Assembly: GCA_047495785.1 (NCBI GenBank)
Contig: JBLDXI010000003.1
Span: forward strand, 3,844,001-3,908,000
Direction: 5' to 3'
Source: Lepidodermella squamata
Lineage: Eukaryota > Gastrotricha
DNA: 64,000 nt
Below are positions 48,801 to 58,049 of this stretch, piece by piece. Both the position numbers and the translations under genes were made by a program. Every line of letters starts with the position of its first letter. The first letter of the stretch is position 1. Below the pieces are notes generated by a model that saw only the letters and a list, made by a program, of their open reading frames with translations, made no database searches and was not told the DNA's origin.

Positions 48801-49482
48801 TGAGGATATAATGATGAGGCTTCAGCAAATTGAACGAGATGCTGGGATTTTCCTCATCAAGCCTTACTTTAGCTTCCCAGGCCGACAGATTCACGATCGG
48901 GAAAAGTTCAAGTTCAAAACGAGCCGTCCTATGCAGGATTACCAGCCTATGGTGGCAACTGCCCAGATCATTCATGGCGGGAGAATTATGAATGCTGGTA
49001 GTGAGGATTATAAACCCCCTATGGCACCCTCTCACGCGCACCCTCTCGCGCCAATCCAGCGACGTAGCGGTGGCCCTAAGCATGCCAGATTTAACGACGC
49101 TCCAACTGGTATCGACGGAGGCCGGGCCCCTAACCTGGCATCACCGCCTCCTCCTGGCCAGTGGAAGCCGGAAGATTCTCGTATGGCAAATGAAACTGCG
49201 ATGAACATAGCCTCGCAAACTTCGAGGCTGGAAGAGCTGGACATGAAACGATACGTTGTTGCCCAAAACGTTGTGAGCAGCGCTTACCCACCAGATCTAA
49301 GGGACGCCGTTCCGCCTGGGACTCGAACAGCCCGCGCTTATTTCGGTCTAACGCGGGATGCTCCTGTAATCAGGCTAACAGAAAACCCAATCGCTTTCTT
49401 CCCAATGTCAAATGGATCTCCGGCACCCCCACCGCCCAACGGCTCTACTCTACCGCCTTTGACTCCACCGAAAGTCAATTGA
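39863..49482 (+). CDS. Very large coiled-coil and low-complexity protein, cilium-like motifs
   Basis: Not recognised. Sixteen or more exons: 39863-39985, 40045-40110, 40180-40224, 40293-40602, 40668-40939, 40996-41118, 41176-41349, 41413-41487, 41989-42081, 42184-42438, 42494-42631, 42687-47408 (may hide introns near 42798 and 43027), 47680-48108, 48161-48216, 48273-48320, 48375-49482. The frame closes throughout, giving up to 2678 aa. The N-terminal 560 residues are a coiled coil (KLRKKLEMALNQAKNDIRAL). The middle is Ser/Lys/Glu-rich with a long acidic tract and repeated Arg-Pro-x-Ser/Thr-Ala motifs (RPMSARN, RPVTAKP, RPLSAAH, RPVTAAAR). A second coiled coil (VAELRETIEELKRELERI) and a Pro-rich tail end it. 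Such RPxSA motifs are frequent in axonemal and centrosomal proteins, so a cytoskeletal role is inferred only. Confidence 0.65.
43360..43690 (+). repeat. Acidic Asp/Glu/Ser codon tract
   Basis: Within the coiled-coil gene, about 105 codons are almost entirely Asp, Glu, Ser and Thr, with a run of consecutive GAT/GAC codons near 43526-43572. Both strands are open here because of the repetitive GAN/TCN pattern, which makes long spurious serine-rich frames on the minus strand. Confidence 0.8.
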
Positions 49483-49536
49483 TAAACAATGTTGTCACCA
49501 GCAGCTAGATTTTTTAAATTTAAACAAACATATCGT

Positions 49537-49542
49537 AATAAA
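49537..49542 (+). terminator. Candidate polyadenylation signal of the coiled-coil gene
   Basis: AATAAA hexamer 55 nt after the stop at 49482. A second one is at 49819-49824. The 369 nt spacer 49483-49851 is convergent with DHTKD1 and shows no other feature. Confidence 0.45.
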
Positions 49543-49851
49543 ATTCAATTTTATTTCCACAAATAATTTTGTTAATATTAACAATTTCATGAGTTTCATT
49601 CCTATAAACCAAAGTCTTGCACAGATTATTTCCAATGATATAGCTCTTCAATGGTGGTGCATTTATTTTATAACCTGAATCGCGGAAAAATAAGAACAAC
49701 CTCAAGTTTGATAAAGGAATAACCGGCACCGAAGTTTAATCATAACAAAGAAATCTAATCGATAAGGTGCTCACAGTGCATTACAACCGGAATTAACCAC
49801 CATTCGAGAGAAAAAAAAAATAAAACAAAGGCAATATTCTGAGGCAGTTCA

Positions 49852-52800
49852 TTAGTTGAAAGTAGCTTTCAGCACCTCGGCAGTCTCGCGCTTATGATGA
49901 ACACCGCAACCCGTGGCCGGGCAGGCCAACGGACCGCGCCCAGCATAGCGCAAATTGCTGATACCGCAGAAATTGCGAAGACGCGGCGCAACAAACGACC
50001 ACGCGCCGGCATTTTGCTGCTCCTCCTGCGCCCACACGATCTCGCCACTCGCGTTCGGGTACTGCTTGATCGCCTCGGAGATTTCGTGGGCTGGGAATGG
50101 GCACAAACGCTCGACGCGGATCAACGCCGTGGTTTGGCGGGTTTCACCCAGCGTTTTCGCATGTTCGTCCAGGGCGTAGTAGTGCTTGCCCGAAACCAAC
50201 ACGATTTTCTTGACCTTTTTACGATCAGCGGTCGCGAAAGTCGGGTCGTCCAAAACTGGCTTGAAGTGGGTGCCAGGGCCCATCTCGGCCAGGGTGCTAG
50301 TAGCAGCGCGGTGGGTTAACAGCATTTTCGGGCCAGCGACAACAAGTGGTTTACGGAAGTTTCTCGCCATTTGAAGGCGCAGCAGGTGGAAGTATTGAGC
50401 AGGCGTCGTTGGGTTAACGACGTAGAAATTGACATGATCCGAATCGCCGACCGGGCCAGATTCGCGGCTGTCAGTCAGCTGTAGGAAACGCTCAATACGA
50501 CAGCTGCTGTGTTCGGGGCCAGCGCCGTCGAGACCGTGCGGCAGGAGGAGAACCAACCCGGATTGATGCATCCATTTCGCCTCGCCCGAAGTCACATTCG
50601 TGTCAATAATAATTTGAGCACCGTTGAAAAAATCGCCAAATTGAGCCTCCCACATGGTCAGCGTATTCGGAGCGGAAATCGAGAAGCCGTATTCGTAACC
50701 CATTGCAGCCAGTTCGTTCAATGGGGAATTAGCGACCTCCAACCGACCTTTTTGCCCGTCTTTAAGGTGGTTCAACGGAACGAAAAGTTCGTCAGTTTTA
50801 TGGTCGACCACACCCCAGTGGCGTTGAGCAAATGTCCCGCGTTGGACATCTTGACCAGCCAGTCGGACGTGAAAGCCTTGAAGAAGTAGACTTCCGACAG
50901 CTAGTGTCTCAGCCGTGGCCCAGTCGATCGACTGGCCGGTTTTCATCGAGTCGAGGCGCTTCGGGAAAACTTTAGTCGAGATAGTCGGATGAAGGGTGAA
51001 GCCTTCCTTGACAATCAGCGACTTGCTGCCGACCTGTTGAAGCATGTCGAGTTCAACCCCGGTGTGCCAAGTGGTAACTTCGGACCGGCTCGGCACGTCA
51101 AAGCCTTGCCACACGCCTTTGAACTGCGTGTCTGGCGGGTCGATTTGCTCGATTTTAGAAAACTCTTCCGTTAGGTATTTGACGAAATTGTTCACCTTCA
51201 GATCATTCTTTTGGCAGGTGTTGGATTTTACAAGGGCATCAGCATGCTCATCTGGGATGGACTGGCGCTCCTTGATCGAACGATACATAAGAGGCTGAGT
51301 TTGCCTGAAATTAGAAGGAATTTATCAAATAATTGACTAGAAAATAAATTGGAGTTAATAATCTATAATTTAACTATTGAACTGGAAAAATGACATGAAA
51401 AGTTCAGAAATTCGAAGGTCTGAATATTTGTATACTACTAAATTTGGGTTCCAGTGCTAAAATGAAGCGTCCATGTCCCTTATTTCCGATTATTTGTGAT
51501 TCTATGTTTTTTCTTGATCGACACTGCGGCTTAGGTAGAAACCTCTCTAATGATGGTTCCCAAGACTTCTGATATCGAAAAATCACTGATTTGTAAAATC
51601 GATTGTTGGAATCGATATAAACTCTGCGGACAACAGTTTAACACGTAAACAGACCGCTCATAGCGCGAAATGCGGGTAATAATTAAATTATCGGTTAGGC
51701 AAGGGAATTCACATTTTAAGGAAGACAAGATACATAAAAATCCTTATGTTGGGGAAAAATCCTTCGCTGAAGCCTCAAATTTAGGGTGCCAACTAGGTTA
51801 GAAAATTCGCTCAATTGCAGAAATTCAATGGGGAAAAAATCTGGAAAAATCCTGGAAAAATCTGAGATTCAAAATATTGATATTCGGTAAACTATTTGGC
51901 GATAACTTTTCCTAATATATTGCTACCGTAACAATGCCGTCACATCATAAGAAACCTCTTGGGTCCATCTCAAACAGGCTTACGTGGCATCATCCATTTC
52001 GTTGTGGCCATGGCGGCGGAAGCAGACCAAATTGATGAAGATGTCCTTGCGGAATTCCTGGCGGTAAGCCGTCGCCAATTTTGCAGCTCGGACAACCGCC
52101 GGGATGTCCGCAGCATTGACGTGCAAACACGGCGCGCCAACCGACTTGGCAACATCCGTACATCTCGCCGAGGTCCTCGCACAATCGCCCTGCGTCGTGT
52201 ATCCCACCTGGTTGTTAACCACCAAATGAACCGACCCGCCTACGCCGAAATGCGGGCAATCACCCGACTGCTGAATCGCCTCAGCTACGATACCCTGCCC
52301 GCAGAACGCCGCATCACCATGCAAATGAAGTGGTAGAACGCGGTCACCTGGTTTGCCCTCCGCAGATGAGCCGTAATCGCCAACTTCATACCGCTGCATT
52401 TTCGCCCTAGCCTTGCCCAGCGTCACCGGCATAACCGCCTCGAGGTGAGACGGATTTGGCAGGAGTGAAACTCGAATATTCCGCTTCTCACCCGCTGGTT
52501 CCGCGCTTGAATCGCCATAATTTTGCGGCACGGTTAAATCGACTGATTGGAACAGGTGAGACAACACATCTCCGCACATTGCATCGTTGTAACGCGAGTT
52601 GTACTCAGTCATGCCCTTGACTTTTCGGAACAGAACGGCCGGCGGGAATTTCAGCATGCTAACCAGCAGATTAAGGCGGCCACGATGCGGCATGCCGATT
52701 ATCACGTCGGAGATGTTGTCCAGAGCAGCTTCATTCAACAGGGCGTCGATAAACACCAACATCGGCTCAGCTCCCTCGCCGCCATATCGCTTCGTTGTCG

Positions 52801-53404
52801 GGAATTTCGTGGCTAGAAACGTGTCAAACGCCTGAGATTCAAGCATCAAACGGGCAAGTCTAGCCTGTTCGGTCGGGGTGAAACCGTTGTCGACGGGGTT
52901 ACCATGCGCCTTCTCGAATTCTCGAGCCAGCCAAAAATACTCGGCCTCAGATCTCGATCGAACGTGCTCGAACTCCATGGCCAAGGTTCCGCAGTACAGC
53001 GAATCGAGGGTTGATTTAAACGATTTCACAGTGTGGGGCTGAGCTGCAGTGCTTTGGCTGAACAAATTTTTGCAGTTGATTTCAGCCGAGTCTTCAGTCA
53101 AGCCGTAGCGAGTTTGATCAAGCTCGCCAACCTTGAATAACGACTCGCGATTTTCCTGTGACAGAGTCTCCGTGCTTTGTTCAGCATGGGTGATCAACGG
53201 GTTCAATTTCGCGATCCTGTGGCCATGAGCACGGTAGGCGTTGATGAAACGTTGCAACTGAGGGTTGTCCCTTTGCGCCGCGATCTGCTCCTGGGTAGGT
53301 AAGTTGGTCGGGTTCGAGCGAATCGACGGCCTGTAGCCATAACGATCAGCCACTGTTTTGTAGCAGCGGCGAATCGTAGCGAAATTCAGTTTGACAAACT
53401 TCAT
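49852..53404 (-). CDS. DHTKD1: 2-oxoadipate dehydrogenase E1 (DHTKD1)
   Basis: Thiamine-diphosphate E1 component that decarboxylates 2-oxoadipate (lysine/tryptophan breakdown) in the mitochondrial matrix. Exons 53404-51984 and 51304-49852; 2874 nt, 957 aa. Order: a basic N-terminus fit for import (KFVKLNFATIRRCYK), YRAHGHRIAKLNPL, GMPHRGRLNLL, LLPNPSHLEAV, HGDAAFCGQG, VVNNQVGYTT (thiamine/Mg region), then SGQ-like AGQDVQRGTFAQRH, EAQFGDFFNGAQ, LPHGLDGAGPEHSSCRIERFLQ and IVWAQEEQQNAGAW. Specific stretches and overall length fit DHTKD1 better than the longer OGDH. The joint ACG is split by a 679 nt intron. The start follows a cctttttag acceptor by about 12 nt. Confidence 0.94.
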
Positions 53405-54011
53405 TTCATAAGCTCACTAAAAAGGATAGAGATTTTGTATTCAAGGGATTGATATTGGGGTTGATGGCGGAAAAATCTTAATTTGCTGCTATTTTCCATG
53501 ATAAATTCTCCAAAAAAACTTCCAAAAAAACGCTAATAAATGGATTCTAGCATTTAATTTAAATTTACCTCGAAGCAATATAAAAAAGTAAAATAAAAAC
53601 TTCAACATTGTTCAAACCGTTGGATATGGTTGTCTAAGACAAATTTCGCAATTCAAATTTTCCTAAAGTTTAAATTTAGAGAAAAAAATCGGAGTAAAAT
53701 TTAAGCAGATGTCACGCATTATTCATTAAATTGAAACATCAACGAAATATTAAAAATGTAAAACAGGTCGATAGTTTATTTGGTTTTTTTGGCCAACAAC
53801 CACAACATTGAACAGAAGTACATAGGTAATAATAATAATATTTTTTCGCGGATTTTCCAAGAGCTTCTCGAGTTTTCACAACGCTACGACATTGAAGCAA
53901 AAAACCATCACTCATTCCATGTATACTTTTAAATGAGAGAAAAAATGATTGTAAGAGCACTTAGTTTTTCGATTTGCAAACACCGAAATAGAAAGTTGAT
54001 CGATCGCGCGC
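53405..54011. other. Spacer between CLPTM1L and DHTKD1
   Basis: 607 nt between same-strand genes. AT-rich, with an imperfect AAT microsatellite near 53828-53842. A tatcctttttag acceptor sits just upstream of the DHTKD1 start. No gene is seen. Confidence 0.5.
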
Positions 54012-57000
54012 TCAGTCTTTCTTCTTCGCCTGCGCGCCTTTGGCAGCGACCGGGCCGGCAGCGGCCGAGTCGGCGTCCGGATGCTCGGTCGGCCGGCTCA
54101 TATCGACAGGGTAGAGCCAGCGCTGGAACAAGTAAATAACGAAAACAATATCGTCGCGGAGGCACGCGATGCGGTGCGCCGTCGGCATGGCGATGATGAA
54201 CGCGAACAAATCGTCGATGAACGTATTCAGGGCACGGTAGATGAACACGCGCCACGGCAAATGCGCCACTGATTTCAGACGGTAGTTGATGAAAAGCTGC
54301 GGCAGCATGAAGAGGAAACCGAATGCATACACCGCATTCACCATCGAGGCGATCGTCCAGCTGTACCACGATCGATGCGGCACGTAGAGCAGGGAGTAAC
54401 CGGCACATCCGATCAGCAGCGGAATCATTAGGAGCCCCAGCCATTTCATTGCCTGCTTGTCGTATTCGTCCGTCTGCTTCTCCTCGGCTGACTGCTCAGT
54501 TCGCGAGAATCCGCTCAGACTGATTTTCGAAATATGCAGAGCCTTCGCCAATTTCCATAGCTCAATGCCGAATGACAGGGCCATTGGAACCGTGACTAAC
54601 AACGATGCGGATTCGTCGATTAGATACAGCAAAATTACGAAAGAAGACACCGCCCGCCAAATAATGCCACGGGTCGATATGCCTGATGTATTGCGGCGAT
54701 TTCGCCAGAATGCTACGTCGTTTTTGAAGGCGAGGAAATCGAAGATTAAATGAAGAGTAGAGACGAAAACGGTGAGAAGCAGCAGCCAGAGACTGGTGTC
54801 TGCGAACAGCGATTTGACATCGTCCAGGTCATGGTCAGCGAAACCGAGCTGTTTCATCGACTCCATCGAGTGATAGATTGTGTAGCGGAAACGCAGTTTT
54901 CCTAACGTGGACGACCTTAGAAGGATTTCCACCGGTAACTCAAGGTCGTCTTGTGTGACTTTCACGAGCTCTTTCTCGCGCCAAACCAATCTGTCGATGT
55001 GAATAGGCGGGACGTAGTAGTTTTTCCCATCAGAGTGGCGGTAACTGTATACCAGGCCGTGAAATTCTTGCGGCAGAGCTTCCATCGGGGGCAGTTGCTA
55101 TAAAAGAAATAGGCCTTTTTTACAACATTGATTTAAGGTGAAATGACATAAAGGACAAAAATTTGACCCTGTGCATCGATATAAAAATATCCATCTCAAC
55201 GAGACTAGCGAACCTTTGAAATTAAGGATTCTAATTACTAGCAAATCTGCTGAGCCAAAAAGATTCCATTTGCGTTGACTCCAAAAAAACAAAAAATTAG
55301 AGAAATATTTCACTGATGGTAAATATCTGCTAGCTGATGGTTTAGCCGACGACCTTGAGGACCTCGATTATTTACATGAATTGATGCCGCAACTAACAAG
55401 GCGTACTCGTCTGAATGCAGGAGAAAGGTGTCTAAAACGAAACAACGAGGACGGTGAGCTTATTTGCCGGGTTCGCGGTCATCCATCGACTGAACGAGGT
55501 TCGCGGCCTTTTCAAGTTTTTCAATTTTATCATCATCATTCACTATTACTGCTACTACTTATGTATTTGCAACCAATTCAACCAACTCAATTCAATGTGC
55601 TGCTTGTCAGGAACTTGTACCGAAACGAGAGATCATAACGAAAATTCGCAAGCAGTCTCTAAACTGTAGCCGATTGTCTCGATTGCGTTGGGTCGATTCG
55701 ATTCCTACGTCAGGAATACTGTGTGAAAGAAATAGACGAACGATTAGCCGGCCTCGCTTTGAATCCTGCAGGTGTTTCGAACAGTACAGATGGAACTACC
55801 ATGACGTTTTGCAAGCACTGCTACGACTCGCTTTGCACAAAAACGCCGCTTGCAAATGGCTGGGCGTTTGGGAAATTACCGGAACAATTTTCTTCATTGT
55901 CTTGGGCGGAACGAAAGAAGACTTCACTCGTTCAAATTGCTGCTAATATCCCAATAATTGGCCGAAATCTGCGTAAACAATTACGTAACCACACGATTGC
56001 TCTAGTTGTTACACCCGGTCCTGCTGCTATACAAATGCCCATGGCTTTGGAAGACACACTGGAATTAGCCTGACAATTTAACGAAAATACATAGTTTCAG
56101 GGTAATTCTGAGGCAAAAATGAAATGAAAACCGCTGACCATTAATGCAGCAAACACGCATGCATCAGATCGCCGCCCCTAAACCCTCACACTAAAGCCTA
56201 AACCACTCTCGGTCTGCCCTTGGTAGCAAGGTATCGCAACGACTAACAGCGCGGCGGTAAGAACTTGGTAAAAGAACTTGGTAAATGGCGAAAAACTGGA
56301 CGAAATCGTCCGCAACTGGCTCAAGAATTTCCGCAACGCCTCTGAAGGTAAGGCTCTCTTTCTAATTAACAACACAATGCCTGAAAGGGGGACGTGAAAA
56401 AATTGATTCTTTTGGTCGTTTGGTCGCAGTCGCCCTTGCAACATTAACATCTCATGAACTGGAATAATGGACTGCAAACTTTTTAAAATGATATTTTTGT
56501 GAAATTCACGGCCCAATAAGTTTTTCAGCTGCGATCGATGGTATGGACTACTTATGATGACATTCAACATGGCCAGAAACCATATAGACAGGTCGAAAAT
56601 ATGTGTTTTGTGCGTCAACCTTGGACAGCACGAAAGTGGTCCGCTAATTTCACGAGGTTCTATAGCATCAGTAAACTTATTTCCCATAATGGAGGCTAAA
56701 TTCGTACCATTTATATTAATTAGATAGAAAATGCATCTCGTTTTATGATAGTTGAATTGTTGACACTCACGTGTAGATCATTTGTTAGCAGCAAGTCCAG
56801 TCGCTTCCTCCAATGTGTACAAGTCTGGTTTTTGTTGCCAGCACCGGATTTCCCTTTGCTATCGACAGTAGTCGATGATGAGTTGTCACCGCTGAGTAGC
56901 TGCATAGCATTGGCTTTTGGCACAGCGTATGCCGTGAAAGTATCGCCATCCCACGACAAAACCCTTGGCAGCGAGTCATCGTTGTCGCTAAGAACTCGAA

Positions 57001-57376
57001 CAAGTCCAGCCACCACGAATAAAGTGCCGTTTTGTCGCACCGAAGCAGGGATACTCACATTGATAGATTTCGGGGTAAATTCTTCAATAAAACCAGTTTC
57101 AGGGTCAAGTTGTAGGGGTATCGAAGTGACCGATTTCTGCTTGAGTAAAATCGACGAGTCAACATCGTGTCGTGGCGAAAATGCGACACGAATTTCGAGT
57201 TTTGGGGGATTTTTCTTCGCCAGCAAAATCGACTCGATACATCGCGATTTGCCATTAACCACGTCTTTTTCTTCACACGCCGGAGATTTAAAGAGCACGT
57301 ACAAGCTCGATGCGGTATATGAAAAATAAACGAAGCCTAAAGCGAGTAGAATATTTGAAAGGCTCAGCAGTGTCAT
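54012..57376 (-). CDS. CLPTM1L: CLPTM1-like protein (CRR9)
   Basis: Multi-pass ER membrane protein of the CLPTM1 family, members of which scramble lipids such as GlcN-PI. Exons 57376-56771 and 55097-54012; 1692 nt, 563 aa. It has an N-terminal membrane anchor, then a luminal domain with NVSIPASVRQNGTLFV, AYAVPKANAMQLLSGD and THWRKRLDLLLTND. After the joint (QLPPMEALPQE) come LGKLRFRYTIY, LIFDFLAFKNDVAFWRNR, SWYSWTIASMVNAVYAFGFL, MLPQLFINYRLKSVAHLPW, AFIIAMPTAHRIACLRDD and YLFQRWLYPVD, the family's signature C-terminal spans. A Lys-rich KKKD end resembles a dilysine ER-retrieval signal. The ATG is 25 nt after the PET117 stop, two bases after a gaccctag acceptor. Intron 1 (1673 nt) holds a transposon remnant. 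Confidence 0.94.
55590..56073 (+). mobile_element. Decayed Helitron-like fragment in the CLPTM1L intron
   Basis: Plus-strand open pieces opposite to the host gene. The better piece, 55723-56073, reads FCKHCYDSLCTKTPLANGWAFG, then KLPEQFSSLSWAERKKTSLV. This matches the cysteine pair plus LANGLWxGxxPxxLxxLTxxE pattern of the DUF6570-type region found N-terminal to the helicase of Helitron proteins. An upstream piece near 55593-55720 carries a CxxC and a basic stretch in another frame, so at least one frameshift separates them. No helicase or Rep motifs and no full element ends are visible, so this is a truncated relic. Confidence 0.5.
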
Positions 57377-57396
57377 TTCTAGGGTCTCTCAGAAGA

Positions 57397-57402
57397 TTTA
57401 TT
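57397..57402 (-). terminator. AATAAA overlapping the PET117 stop
   Basis: Minus-strand AATAAA shares its last base with the first base of the PET117 TGA when read on the plus-strand map; the hexamer begins within the stop region and runs into the 25 nt gap before CLPTM1L. Its position just ahead of a 3' splice site is typical of an operon-internal cleavage site. Confidence 0.45.
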
Positions 57403-57679
57403 CACGACGGCTCAGCTTTTTTCGCTTGTCGTTCCAGGTCACGTTTTACTCCTAATCGAAGTTGCCGCTTCTCCTCTTTCTGCGAAAATATCTAAATTAT
57501 TAATCAAGTTCACTTAATAGCAGAATAATTCAAACCTGTTGGTAATGCACGAAATAGACAGTAACGGCGCAGAAAACGCAGGCGGACGAAAGTGCGATAG
57601 TTGGACCCCAACCACGAAAGATACCTTGCTTTCGAACGTCTTCTGTTTTCAGGTTCCTCAGCGCACCAGTTAATTGCAT
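57402..57679 (-). CDS. PET117: PET117-like cytochrome c oxidase assembly factor
   Basis: Small inner-membrane protein of the mitochondrial matrix side that helps heme A synthase assemble for complex IV. Exons 57679-57536 and 57491-57402; 234 nt, 77 aa. A short N-terminal extension is followed by a hydrophobic span (ALSSACVFCAVTVYFVHYQQ) and the family tail QKEEKRQLRLGVKRDLERQ, matching the PET117 pattern QQxxRLRxGVxRDIERQ. The frame closes at the CAG/ATA joint. AATAAA (57397-57402 on the minus strand) overlaps the stop codon and the CLPTM1L ATG is only 25 nt further on, so the two are almost certainly co-transcribed or processed together. A tactag acceptor lies 7 nt before its own ATG. Confidence 0.8.
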
Positions 57680-58049
57680 CAAATTTCTAGTAAAAACCTA
57701 TACAATTGAAGCAAAGCGGTTTATTGCCACGCGTCTTCAAAAGAACCACAATTTTTCTATGATCATATCATACCGAATAACGAAACGAGAAGGACGCTCG
57801 ATTTGCAACAGAGATTAGAATATATAACAGTAATAAATTCTACACAACTTTTTTGGTTTGTCAGAAAGATTGGTGCAACTTTTTAAAGTCAACATCTCAT
57901 GATCAAATTCGACGACAGAGGATGATAATATTTTATCAGTCTATTAACAGACAAAAACAAGTTTCAAACTGAGCTTCAGCGATTAGTACCACATTTTTAT
58001 GCAGTTGTCGTTATATTAATTATGTATATATAATAATTCTCGAGTGGCA
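57680..58049. other. Spacer between MED23 and PET117
   Basis: 370 nt between same-strand genes, AT-rich, probably MED23 3' UTR plus the upstream region of PET117. No gene is seen. Confidence 0.5.

Noticed and set aside
56178-56687. 169-codon minus-strand open frame in the CLPTM1L intron.
   Set aside because: No recognisable domain, composition unlike neighbours, and CLPTM1L exons join cleanly without it. It may be further transposon debris.
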